From 2-02-FULL-48-14 sp041645035 (GTDB lineage Bacteria; Patescibacteriota; Gracilibacteria; UBA1369; 2-02-FULL-48-14), in assembly GCA_041645035.1 (NCBI GenBank), contig JBAZQU010000022.1, positions 1-19,115 on the forward strand: a stretch of 19,115 nt of DNA, written 5' to 3'. Below the pieces are notes generated by a model that did no database searches, was not told where the DNA came from, and was given only the letters and a program-made list of their open reading frames with translations. Made by a program: the position numbers and the translations under genes. Shown piece by piece: positions 7,213-14,371 of the stretch (position 1 is its first letter; each line of letters starts with the position of its first letter).

Positions 7213-8502
7213 TTAATGTGCAGGTACATCCGTAGGGCTTGGAGCTAAATAACTCTGAACTTTTTGAGTATTCTTGATGAGGAATTCCTGCACCTTGCTT
7301 GCGGCATCTGCGCCGGCTTGTTCCATAGCGGTGACGAGTTTTCGAGTTTTCTCCGCGGTTGGAGATATGTCGCTTGCGGGAGCGGTAGCTTTAAGTTGTG
7401 CCAGAGTTGTTTCCGTTTTGATCCCTTCCATTGCTTTGGCCACACCTTCTTTGCCATAGGCAGTTTCCAACACATCTTCCATGTAGATGATTCCGGGCTC
7501 CCAGTCTTCTTCAGGTGTAGTCCATTTGTAGGTCCATTGTTTTTCACCGGTCTCCACGCCATCTTTTTTTACAGGTTCTTCCATAAATGCCACGCCGACC
7601 TTTTTATCCAAAAACTCTTTTTGCTGCGGATTCAAAAGTTCCGCCCATGCCGGAGTTCCTCCAAACATAATGAGAGCTTTTACGAGAAAAGCTTTCCCGC
7701 TCGACATCATTTTCTCGTATGCATTCCCGTCTTTTCCGGGATAGCTCCTCTCGAGCTCTACGGCTAACCCGTAGGCGGCTCTACCCAGGGCATTGCCAAG
7801 AAGTTCTTGTTTACGCGCGGCCTTAGCCTCCGCATCTCCAGGTAATCCGCTTGTGGTAGGTTTCCCTTCCTTAGTTTTATCAGCAACTTTATCACCAGTA
7901 GCTGCAGCCATGCCTTTTTCAAGATCTTCTTCAGGGTGTTCTTCCGCGCGCGTTTCTTTCTCCAGTTTTCGCAAGGCATCACGTTTATCCAGAGCCGCTT
8001 GTTCACGTCCCTTCCCGGTCAATTTTGTTAATTCTTTTTGTTTATCAGCCAAGAGATTTTCTTTTTCCCCTACTGTATGAAGTATGTCCGGATTTGCAGA
8101 ACCCTTGTTGGCGCTAATAAATGCAGTTAAAGCCGCGATTTCCGCCTTAAGATCGGTTATCTTTTTGATCTCAACATCAAGAACGTCCGCCTTTTCATCA
8201 TATTTGTCATAAAGTTTTTCGTATCGTGCCACAACCTTCGCCCGCTTATCATACAAGTCAGCTTGTTTTTCCGTTAATCGGGCGGCTTTTTTTGAGTTGC
8301 CCTCCGTCCGCGCTTTTTCAGCACGTTCACCAAGATCTTTTATAGTCTTATCGATTTCTCCAATACGAGTGCGAATCGCCGCTCGATCTACATTATTGTC
8401 GTTCTCTGCTGCGGTGATTTGTCTATCGGCACGTGTTATGACAGCATCATCCGCGGGTTCTACTCGAGAGGCTTCCGGAGATGATGTATCACCTATTGCC
8501 AT
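7213..8502 (-). CDS. Hypothetical large coiled-coil protein
   Basis: The 429-residue protein is unrecognised. Residues about 20-205 are dominated by Lys, Glu, Asp, Ala and Arg in heptad-like runs, a long probable coiled coil. A Gly/Thr/Pro linker follows (about 205-225). The C-terminal part (about 228-420) looks folded, with aromatic segments including AWAELLNPQQKEFLDKK and two tryptophans near EKQWTYKWTTPEEDWEPG. There is no signal peptide, membrane helix, Walker motif or nuclease motif. It starts 3 bp after the stop of the 130-residue gene and is almost certainly translated from the same mRNA. The ATG has no Shine-Dalgarno. Its architecture, helical stalk plus globular end, suggests a scaffold or adaptor, but that is inference from composition only. 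Confidence 0.75.
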   Translation of the reverse strand: MAIGDTSSPEASRVEPADDAVITRADRQITAAENDNNVDRAAIRTRIGEIDKTIKDLGERAEKARTEGNSKKAARLTEKQADLYDKRAKVVARYEKLYDKYDEKADVLDVEIKKITDLKAEIAALTAFISANKGSANPDILHTVGEKENLLADKQKELTKLTGKGREQAALDKRDALRKLEKETRAEEHPEEDLEKGMAAATGDKVADKTKEGKPTTSGLPGDAEAKAARKQELLGNALGRAAYGLAVELERSYPGKDGNAYEKMMSSGKAFLVKALIMFGGTPAWAELLNPQQKEFLDKKVGVAFMEEPVKKDGVETGEKQWTYKWTTPEEDWEPGIIYMEDVLETAYGKEGVAKAMEGIKTETTLAQLKATAPASDISPTAEKTRKLVTAMEQAGADAASKVQEFLIKNTQKVQSYLAPSPTDVPAH

Positions 8503-8505
8503 AAA

Positions 8506-8898
8506 CTAGATTATGAAAATATCGCCAACCTCCTCCAGACGCCTTTTGTCAGCCAGTAAAGACTCCACGAGGTTTTTGATCTGATAAGTGGGTTCATTGT
8601 AAACCTTCATAAGTCCCACGATGTCGCGAATTTTTCCAAGCATGTTCACACTATTTTGATCCACTTTGCCCCGTGCCATTGGGTCGAGTTTTTCATAGAC
8701 GGCTTGGTTGAGCAGGGAACTGGGGCTGTAGAGCTTAATGGTCCCGGCTTCCACCTTGGCCACCAGGTCGTTCAAAAAAGCCTGTTCTTCATCGGTCCAA
8801 GCATCCGCCTTGAGTGGCGCATTGAGCATAGCCTGGACCTCCGGTGCAATCGCCAGATTGTCCGTTTTGGGGTCGTAGAGGGGGTTGAGGTCGGCCAT
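8506..8898 (-). CDS. Hypothetical soluble protein, first gene of the unknown cluster
   Basis: The 130-residue protein is unrecognised. It is predicted to be soluble and mostly helical, with a well-mixed composition that suggests a compact fold (AWTDEEQAFLNDLVAKVEAG at about 33-52; LLADKRRLEEVGDIFII at the end). The terminal hydrophobic IFII is unusual and may be a docking tail. A clear promoter lies just upstream (8920-8948) and gives a leader of roughly 14 bases with no Shine-Dalgarno. It is followed after 3 bp by the 429-residue coiled-coil gene. Conserved order and tight spacing argue that the two products act together. What they do cannot be read from sequence. Confidence 0.7.
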   Translation of the reverse strand: MADLNPLYDPKTDNLAIAPEVQAMLNAPLKADAWTDEEQAFLNDLVAKVEAGTIKLYSPSSLLNQAVYEKLDPMARGKVDQNSVNMLGKIRDIVGLMKVYNEPTYQIKNLVESLLADKRRLEEVGDIFII

Positions 8899-8919
8899 AA
8901 GATTGAATTTAATCTGTAT

Positions 8920-8948
8920 ATTATAGCAAAAATTCGGTAAATTTACAA
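8920..8948 (-). promoter_or_regulatory. Promoter for the unknown two-gene operon
   Basis: On the minus strand a perfect TATAAT at 8925-8920 and TTGTAA at 8948-8943 are separated by exactly 17 bp. The predicted start is near 8913, about 14 bases before the ATG at 8898. The -35 hexamer is identical to that of the promoter at 7181-7208, so the same sigma factor may drive both parts of the cluster. Confidence 0.55.
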
Positions 8949-8954
8949 GGAAGC

Positions 8955-8996
8955 GAACCCGAAGGGTTTGCTAAGCAAGAACGTCGCGTAAGCGAC
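8955..8996. other. Three consecutive short hairpins upstream of ligA
   Basis: Three small inverted repeats follow one another. AACCC-GAA-GGGTT lies at 8956-8968, TTGC-TAA-GCAA at 8968-8978, and GTCGC-GTAA-GCGAC at 8983-8996. They end seven bases before the ligA ATG and have three- or four-base loops. None has a following T-run, so they are not standard terminators. They could fold in the ligA leader RNA or be protein sites in the divergent gap. Confidence 0.45.
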
Positions 8997-9002
8997 ATCA
9001 AT

Positions 9003-10988
9003 ATGAACAAGGAGGAAGCCAAGCATCGGATTGAACAACTCAAAAAGGAGATACTCCAGAGGAATTATGAATATTTCGTACTGGATGAATCGAAAGTTTC
9101 AGAAGCCGTGCGCGATTCCTTGAAGCGTGAATTGGTGATTTTAGAGGCTCAATTCTCGGATTTAGTGACTCCCGATTCGCCCACGCAACGGGTGGGAAGC
9201 GTCTTGTCCGGTAAGTTTCCAAAAATAGCTCATAAAAGCCGTAAATGGAGCCTGGCGGACATATTTTCTTTGGAAGAACTGAAGGACTGGGAGGAACGGG
9301 TGGAAAAAGGCGTGGGAAATTGTGAATTTGTGACGGAACTCAAACTGGACGGGCTCAACATTACGCTGTGGTACGAGAAAGGACGTCTTGCAAAAGCGCT
9401 GACTCGCGGGAATGGGGGGGAAGGAGAGGACGTGACGCACACTATTCGCACGATCAAAAACGTACCTCTGAAGCTTTTTGAACCGGTGGACGTGGAGGTT
9501 TCCGGCGAAGTGATTTTATCCAAGGCGAGTTTTGCGAAAATGGAAGGCTTCGCAAATCCACGAAATGCTGCTGCGGGCACGGTTAGGCAACTGGATCCGG
9601 CGGTGGCTTCCGGACGTGACCTAGAAATGTATTGCTACGAACTTGGGGCGAATAATTTGGGTACGATTGAAACGCAGGCGGAGATTTTGGAACGAATGAA
9701 AAAAATGGGGCTTCCGGTGAGTGGAAATTATGCGGTTCACAAGTCGGCGGAGGCGAGCGTGGCTTATTTGGAAAAATGGCAAGAGAAGCGCGACTCTTTA
9801 CCCTACGAAATAGATGGCGTGGTATTTAAAGTAAATGAAAAACGTAAACAAGATTTACTGGGCTACACCGCTAAAACCCCGCGCTTTGCCGTGGCCTACA
9901 AATTCCCGGCCATGCAAACCACCACGGTGCTTGAAGGAATCACTATTCAAATCGGACGCACCGGCGCCGCCACTCCCGTGGCGGAATTGCGCCCGGTACT
10001 TGTGGCAGGGTCCACCGTTTCACGCGCTACCTTGCATAACGAAGACGAAATTCAGCGTAAAGACATTCGCATCGGCGACACCGTGATCATTCAAAAAGCC
10101 GGTGATGTGATTCCGGAAGTGGTGGAGGTTTTGCTCAATCTTCGACCCGCCGAATCGAAAACCTATGAGTTTCCGGCGGAGTGTCCCATGTGTGCCACGC
10201 TGTTAGTTAAAACCGGGAAGGAAGTTGTGCGCCGCTGTCCCAATACTGAATGTCCCGGTCGCCAGCGCGAATCCTTTTTACATTTTGTTTCTCGCGGCGC
10301 CCTGGATATCGATACGCTCGGCGAAAAAGTTGTGGATCAACTCATTGAGTTCGGTTTCATAAAAGACGTCGCTGATTACTTCACGCTCACTAAAGAACAA
10401 CTGCTCGAACTCCCATTTTTCAAAGACAAAAAAGCACAAAATGTTCTCGACTCCATTGATACCCGCCGTACAGTTTCTGTAGCACGTTTTCTCTATGGCC
10501 TGGGCATTCGTTTTGTGGGAGAGCAAGTTGCTAAATTGCTCGCGGAACATTTGCACGCCGCTACACAAGCAGCCGCCAACCCCCGCACGATTTTAGACCT
10601 CCTTAAGTCTTGCACACAGGAAGAACTCGAAGGAATCGAAGGTTTTGGCGAACGCATTGCCGGCAGTGTTTATGAATGGATTCAAGTCCCCATGCACCAG
10701 CGTCTTTTGGAAAAACTTCAAAAAGTTGGGCTTCAGCTCACCTGGCCCGCGAGTAAAGATGTAGTGGAGGGTATTACCGGAAAAACCTTTGTGATTACGG
10801 GAACTTTATCGCGCTCTCGCGAAGAATTTAAAACTATGATCGAAAATGCAGGCGGCCACGTCAGCAGTTCCGTCAGTAAAAAAACCGATTATGTTTTGGC
10901 CGGCGAAGAAGCCGGAAGCAAACTCGAAAAAGCCAACGAACTGGGCGTGAAAGTGCTCAGCGAGGACGAATTCAGAAATTTGCTATAG
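9003..10988 (+). CDS. ligA: NAD-dependent DNA ligase LigA
   Basis: This enzyme seals nicks using NAD, in replication and repair. The 661-residue length is normal. The Ia domain is followed by the adenylation motif ELKLDG with catalytic K114; many orthologues have ExKIDG here. NPRNAAAGT, PYEIDGVVFKVN and TPRFAVAYKFPA follow in the nucleotidyltransferase domain. The OB fold contains IGRTGAATPVAEL and TLHNEDEI. A four-cysteine zinc finger (CPMC ... CPNTEC), helix-hairpin-helix repeats and a C-terminal BRCT domain (about 590-661, GKTFVITGTL) complete it. No Shine-Dalgarno precedes the ATG. It is a lone gene, divergent from the unknown cluster. Its last 17 bp overlap the convergent folC-like gene. 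Confidence 0.96.
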   Translation: MNKEEAKHRIEQLKKEILQRNYEYFVLDESKVSEAVRDSLKRELVILEAQFSDLVTPDSPTQRVGSVLSGKFPKIAHKSRKWSLADIFSLEELKDWEERVEKGVGNCEFVTELKLDGLNITLWYEKGRLAKALTRGNGGEGEDVTHTIRTIKNVPLKLFEPVDVEVSGEVILSKASFAKMEGFANPRNAAAGTVRQLDPAVASGRDLEMYCYELGANNLGTIETQAEILERMKKMGLPVSGNYAVHKSAEASVAYLEKWQEKRDSLPYEIDGVVFKVNEKRKQDLLGYTAKTPRFAVAYKFPAMQTTTVLEGITIQIGRTGAATPVAELRPVLVAGSTVSRATLHNEDEIQRKDIRIGDTVIIQKAGDVIPEVVEVLLNLRPAESKTYEFPAECPMCATLLVKTGKEVVRRCPNTECPGRQRESFLHFVSRGALDIDTLGEKVVDQLIEFGFIKDVADYFTLTKEQLLELPFFKDKKAQNVLDSIDTRRTVSVARFLYGLGIRFVGEQVAKLLAEHLHAATQAAANPRTILDLLKSCTQEELEGIEGFGERIAGSVYEWIQVPMHQRLLEKLQKVGLQLTWPASKDVVEGITGKTFVITGTLSRSREEFKTMIENAGGHVSSSVSKKTDYVLAGEEAGSKLEKANELGVKVLSEDEFRNLL

Positions 10989-12033
10989 CCCGTTTCACCT
11001 TCGCAACCAGTTTAAACGATCCGCAGAATATAAAAAGTCGCGGTTTTTTCCCCGTCCGAAGACACTCTAAAATTTGCTCGACACTCCGTTCGGTTAGGCA
11101 TGCCGGCCGAGTCCCGGCACGCTCATCATCAAGGGGGATCCAAACCGTTCGCGCTTGCGGAAAAAGTTCCCATAAGTCGGCTCGTTTATCTTTCAAAATG
11201 TGGATGCCGAATTCAGGCGAGGGAAGTTCGTGCTGCCGGGCAAATGTATTCACACGTTCAAGGAAAAATTCAATACTGTCATAAGTGTGGGCGCCCTCCA
11301 AAATCAAAGTGTGTACGCCAAAAGGCAAAATCTCAAAGCGGCCCGGAATCACCAATTTTGTCAATGTTTCGTGGATCGTTGCATCAATATTCATACCCAA
11401 AAAATCTGCGGCCATAATAGCCAGGCCCGCGCTCTCGGGATGGTGCTGTCCGACATCATAAGCTCCTGCGATCAAAGTGTCGTAACCTTCCGCCGCAATG
11501 GTTTTAAAAACTTCCTCCGTTTGGGTGGATACCGTTATGAGTGGCACTCCTTGTCGACAAATTCCCAACTTATTTCGGGTGATTTCCTCTAAAGTTTTTC
11601 CCAGCACCTCGGTATGTTCCAACTCCACGTGAGTAAGCAAAGTCAGTACTTTTTTGTCCACAATATTCGTCGCGTCATTCAGACCGCCCCACCCACATTC
11701 CAACACCACATATTCACAATTATTTTCCTTAAAATACAAAAGTGCGGCCAAGGTTTGCTCTTCAAAAAGAGAGAGCTCGGTACTAAATTCGCGAATGCGA
11801 CCAAACAAGTTCTGCAACTCCGGCGTCGTTATCAGCCGTCCATTTACGCTAATCATTTCTTCCTCCGCCAAGATCGCCGGCGAAGTGAAAAGCCCCACTT
11901 TTTTCCCGTGCAACTCCAAAATTTTAGCCAGCAAAACCGCGGTGGTGCCCTTTCCCTTCGATCCGGCAATGTGAATTACACGGGCATCGAGGCCGCCAAG
12001 GGCGTGATGAATTTGCTTGAGATACTCAATCAT
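10972..12033 (-). CDS. folC: FolC-like Mur ligase (folylpolyglutamate/dihydrofolate synthase family, divergent)
   Basis: The 353-residue protein belongs to the ATP-dependent Mur ligase superfamily and resembles FolC, which joins glutamate to folates. It has the P-loop AGSKGKGT (23-30; usual form GTNGKGS), GLFTSP (47-52), FEEQTLAALLYF, ECGWGGLNDATN (112-123; usual ExGLGGRLDATN) and LGKTLEEIT. It is shorter than the roughly 420-residue family norm. It also departs at landmark sites: the usual GLDHT reads ELEHT near 137-141, and the DGAHN motif reads EGAHT. The C-terminal FIFCGSFKLVAKV matches the family end. It starts inside the dnaX stop (ATGA) and is translationally coupled to it. It may be a true FolC or a paralogue with another substrate; the symbol is by family resemblance. 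Confidence 0.72.
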   Translation of the reverse strand: MIEYLKQIHHALGGLDARVIHIAGSKGKGTTAVLLAKILELHGKKVGLFTSPAILAEEEMISVNGRLITTPELQNLFGRIREFSTELSLFEEQTLAALLYFKENNCEYVVLECGWGGLNDATNIVDKKVLTLLTHVELEHTEVLGKTLEEITRNKLGICRQGVPLITVSTQTEEVFKTIAAEGYDTLIAGAYDVGQHHPESAGLAIMAADFLGMNIDATIHETLTKLVIPGRFEILPFGVHTLILEGAHTYDSIEFFLERVNTFARQHELPSPEFGIHILKDKRADLWELFPQARTVWIPLDDERAGTRPACLTERSVEQILECLRTGKKPRLFIFCGSFKLVAKVKRAIANF

Positions 12034-13484
12034 AAGGGCTCCTCCACAGTATCCCAGCCGATGTCAACAGAGTCCAGCCCTGCGCCACCAGGCGCAGTTT
12101 GCTCCCGCATAGGCGCAGCCTGAATTTCTTCAAGCAAAAAATGCAATTTTATATCTTGAGCAAGCACTTTTTTGAAGGCCTCTTCGATGGTCACCAATGC
12201 TTCCGGCGCTTCCACTTTGTTCAAATGAAACTTAGTTGAGAAAATAAAAGTTAAATGGTCACCCCGCATTTCTTTGAGTTGACCGGTCTGGAATGAACTG
12301 CGTATTGCCGGACTGGGAATGGCTTCAAGCACATGCGGAAGCTGCTTACGAATCGCATCCAGATGCACCTGTGTTTCGGAACTTACGAGCCCCTCCGGAC
12401 GTTTTACCTGTGTCGCTTGCACAAAATTTGTGGGTACAGCCGGAACGCTTTCCACTTCCTTTGTTTCATGTGTTTGAGTCGCCCTCAGCACAGCCACTTC
12501 CAACGGCAAAGTTGCGATGCTGGCTCGTTTGAGTTTCATCCATGCGTCGTCAAAAAGTTCCGCCCAATCCAGCAACTTGGGGAGTATGGCCTGTTTCTTT
12601 TCTTTCACCGCGCTATGAATTTTTGTTCGCAAATAAGCCAAAAAACTCGTGGTGAATTGTTGAAGGTCGTAACCTTCCTGGTACAAAGTTTCAATTACTT
12701 TAAGTCCTTTTTCGCCATCCGCACTTCCAAGCGCGCTGTAAAGTTCCTCGCACGATTGATAGCTCGTAAGTCCGAGCCGGTCCCGCACTCTAGCCTCCGT
12801 GAGCGATTCCGTGGCAAATTGTTCAAAAAGTGAAATAGCGTCTCGCATGCCTCCCTCTGCATGTCTTGCCAAAAGTTCCAAAGCCGCCGGTTCAAATTCG
12901 ATTTTTTCCTTTGCCGCGATGTATTCCAGTCGCGCCACAAGTTCTCGTTCCGAAATGCGCTTAAAATCATAACGCTGGCAGCGCGATAAAATGGTTTCCG
13001 GAATCTTATGCAGCTCGGTGGTCGCCAAAATAAAGTAGACATGGGCGGGTGGTTCTTCCAAGCTCTTGAGTAGCGCGTTAAACGCCTCTTTGGTGAGCAT
13101 GTGCACCTCATCGATGATATAAACCTTGGTTTTGGCGTGAGTGGGCGCGAAACGAATTTTCTCTCGCAAATCCCGTATCTCATCAATCCCGCGATTCGAT
13201 GCCGCGTCGATCTCCACCAAGTCCACCAGTTCGCCCTTCATATTGATAGTGCAGATGTCACATTCGTTGCAGGCTTCACCCGTTTCCAGCCGCTTTTCAC
13301 ATTGAATTGCCCTGGCAATCAGTCGCGCCGTTGTCGTTTTCCCCGTTCCGCGCGGACCCGAAAACAAATAAGCATGAACAAGCTTATTCTGCTTCAGCGC
13401 CTCGAGTAGAGTAGTTCGTATACTGCTCTGCCCTTGAAGGTCTCCAAAGCTTTGAGGTCGGTATTTTCGGTAGAGGGCTGTCAT
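12030..13484 (-). CDS. dnaX: DNA polymerase III subunit gamma/tau
   Basis: This is the clamp-loader ATPase that loads the sliding clamp and tethers the replicative polymerase. It has the conserved RKYRP start, Walker A GPRGTGKT (43-50), four zinc-binding cysteines (C62, C72, C75, C78), Walker B IIDEVH (about 124-128), sensor 1 ILATTE (152-157) and the SRC arginine finger (167-169). The lid and collar domains extend to about residue 340, followed by a variable tail. At 484 residues it is shorter than E. coli tau and nearer the gamma form. A short palindrome is encoded in the extreme C-terminus (12080-12097). No consensus slippery A-AAA-AAG heptamer was seen. It is upstream of and coupled to the folC-like gene. 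Confidence 0.95.
   Translation of the reverse strand: MTALYRKYRPQSFGDLQGQSSIRTTLLEALKQNKLVHAYLFSGPRGTGKTTTARLIARAIQCEKRLETGEACNECDICTINMKGELVDLVEIDAASNRGIDEIRDLREKIRFAPTHAKTKVYIIDEVHMLTKEAFNALLKSLEEPPAHVYFILATTELHKIPETILSRCQRYDFKRISERELVARLEYIAAKEKIEFEPAALELLARHAEGGMRDAISLFEQFATESLTEARVRDRLGLTSYQSCEELYSALGSADGEKGLKVIETLYQEGYDLQQFTTSFLAYLRTKIHSAVKEKKQAILPKLLDWAELFDDAWMKLKRASIATLPLEVAVLRATQTHETKEVESVPAVPTNFVQATQVKRPEGLVSSETQVHLDAIRKQLPHVLEAIPSPAIRSSFQTGQLKEMRGDHLTFIFSTKFHLNKVEAPEALVTIEEAFKKVLAQDIKLHFLLEEIQAAPMREQTAPGGAGLDSVDIGWDTVEEPL
12080..12097. repeat. 7-bp-stem palindrome inside the dnaX 3' end
   Basis: CTGCGCC and GGCGCAG flank an ACCA loop, forming a perfect 7-bp stem in the coding sequence for the variable C-terminal tail. 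The right arm, AGGCGCAG, recurs at 12111-12118, exactly 21 bases (seven codons) further on. The hairpin lies about 50 bases upstream of the dnaX stop and the folC-like start on the minus strand. Confidence 0.5.
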
Positions 13485-13490
13485 AAATTA

Positions 13491-13505
13491 GGCTTCTGGG
13501 AAGCC
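13491..13505. promoter_or_regulatory. Palindrome in the dnaX leader
   Basis: GGCTTC-TGG-GAAGCC is a perfect 6-bp inverted repeat with a three-base loop, six bases upstream of the dnaX ATG. It overlaps the predicted transcription start, so it could be an operator or a leader hairpin affecting initiation. No T-run follows. Confidence 0.4.
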
Positions 13506-13506
13506 A

Positions 13507-13534
13507 ATAATACCCTAGCAGTAGAGCAGGGCAA
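13507..13534 (-). promoter_or_regulatory. Possible dnaX promoter
   Basis: On the minus strand TATTAT at 13512-13507 and TTGCCC at 13534-13529 are separated by 16 bp. The -10 matches five of six and the -35 four of six consensus bases. The predicted start is near 13500, inside the adjacent palindrome. It would serve the dnaX-folC operon. This is a moderate call made by eye. Confidence 0.35.
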
Positions 13535-13553
13535 GAGCTAAGTACCTCTTGCG

Positions 13554-13559
13554 TATAAT
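13554..13559 (+). promoter_or_regulatory. Possible -10 of the DUF4256 gene promoter
   Basis: A perfect TATAAT lies 42 bases before the ATG at 13602, in the divergent gap with dnaX. No convincing TTGACA-like -35 is seen at 16-18 bp. A second, weaker TATAAC follows at 13570-13575. The predicted leader is about 35 bases. Confidence 0.35.
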
Positions 13560-13601
13560 TGAAACAATGGTATAACTGAGATAACTTCTAACTAAACCAC
13601 T

Positions 13602-14261
13602 ATGCCAGAAAGTGAAGTAATACCCCAAGCCCCAGACGGTGACGACATACATGCAGAATCGGTTGAACCGGATATTCCGGCCAAAGCAGAGGCTGTACCT
13701 GTAAACCCCGGTTTGCTACAAAAGATTATTTCAGAGACGGAGGCGGAAACTGCAGAAAATGCCATTGAACTTTCTCCCGAACATGCGCAAACACTTTCAA
13801 CCCTAAAATCCAACCAAGAGTCCAAGGAAGACCGACTTAAAACCGACTTAGAATGGGGAGAAGTTGAAGCCAAACTGCGAAAATCTCCGGAAAAACTAAA
13901 CGTCCTGGCCCGCCTAATCGCTCGAGGAGGCGAACCCACCGTTACAGCAAGACTTTCAAACGATAAGTTCCGCTTCGATGAACTTTCCCCCGAATCTCCA
14001 ACAGGAGACAGAGACATTGATTTCGACCGTGCCGAACAAATTGCCACAGAACTGGGGGCAGAGCTCACTGAACCTACCGTTTACGATTCTTTTCAGCCCA
14101 AAGGTATCGTTTTGGATAAAAACACTTGGAGCTGGCTCAGAACTACAAAGGAAGTCCGAAGAACCGACAGTGCATCCCAAGGTAAGCTCGGCCGCTCGGA
14201 CGAGACCAATCCGAACAATCACAGCCGGCACGGTGGTCTGCGCTGCTCGCTGGAAGTTTAG
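13602..14261 (+). CDS. DUF4256-like protein
   Basis: The 219-residue product has an acidic, low-complexity N-terminus (about 1-80; many Glu, Pro, Ala). The following domain resembles DUF4256 proteins as I remember them. It contains LEWGEVEAKLRKSPEKL (about 84-100), a GGEP turn (about 108-111), LSPESPTGDRDIDFDRAEQ, ATELGAELTEPTVYDSF, NTWSWLRTTKEVR and an end GGLRCSLEV. These line up in order with the family's EWxxVxxxLxxxPEKL, GGEPDV, SPKGRRxxxYD, MGxELLTEEQY, SWxKT and FRxSLRV. The stretch between SWLRT and the end is weakly matched. The function of DUF4256 is unknown. It is the first gene of a two-gene plus-strand islet ahead of the Fic gene and does not share its tight spacing. Confidence 0.6.
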   Translation: MPESEVIPQAPDGDDIHAESVEPDIPAKAEAVPVNPGLLQKIISETEAETAENAIELSPEHAQTLSTLKSNQESKEDRLKTDLEWGEVEAKLRKSPEKLNVLARLIARGGEPTVTARLSNDKFRFDELSPESPTGDRDIDFDRAEQIATELGAELTEPTVYDSFQPKGIVLDKNTWSWLRTTKEVRRTDSASQGKLGRSDETNPNNHSRHGGLRCSLEV

Positions 14262-14276
14262 AGCACTTGATCTATT

Positions 14277-14309
14277 CTTGGAATAAGACTTGGAGTAAAC
14301 TTGGAGTAA
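14277..14309 (+). repeat. Three iterons CTTGGARTAA upstream of the Fic gene
   Basis: CTTGGAATAA at 14277-14286, CTTGGAGTAA at 14289-14298 and CTTGGAGTAA at 14300-14309 are direct repeats spaced 12 and 11 bp apart, about one helical turn. The second and third form an exact 11-bp tandem repeat. They end six bases before the likely -35 of the Fic promoter. This arrangement is typical of a cooperative regulator site. Confidence 0.6.
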
Positions 14310-14315
14310 AAAGGC

Positions 14316-14344
14316 TTTATTTATACCTCATTATAGTATATAAT
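14316..14344 (+). promoter_or_regulatory. Promoter for the Fic gene
   Basis: A perfect TATAAT at 14339-14344 follows TTTATT (14316-14321) with a 17-bp spacer. The -35 is weak, which fits a promoter helped or controlled by the adjacent iterons. The predicted start is about 20 bases before the ATG at 14372. Confidence 0.45.
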
Positions 14345-14371
14345 CTGTATTAGTAATTTCAGGTTTCTGCT

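Noticed and set aside
12706..12713. Programmed dnaX frameshift site
   Set aside because: The minus strand reads GAAAAAGG, not the A-AAA-AAG slippery heptamer; no stem-loop was seen after it and it lies inside the third domain.
13978..14286. A +1 frame alternative for the end of the DUF4256-like gene (ending AARWKFRAL), considered as evidence of a frameshift
   Set aside because: The main frame ends with GGLRCSLEV, which fits the family's terminal FRxSLRV pattern, so an intact gene is the simpler reading.
14262..14290. Terminator after the DUF4256-like gene (TATTC-TTG-GAATA)
   Set aside because: The stem is only five AT-rich pairs without a T-run, and it overlaps the first CTTGGARTAA iteron, which explains it better.
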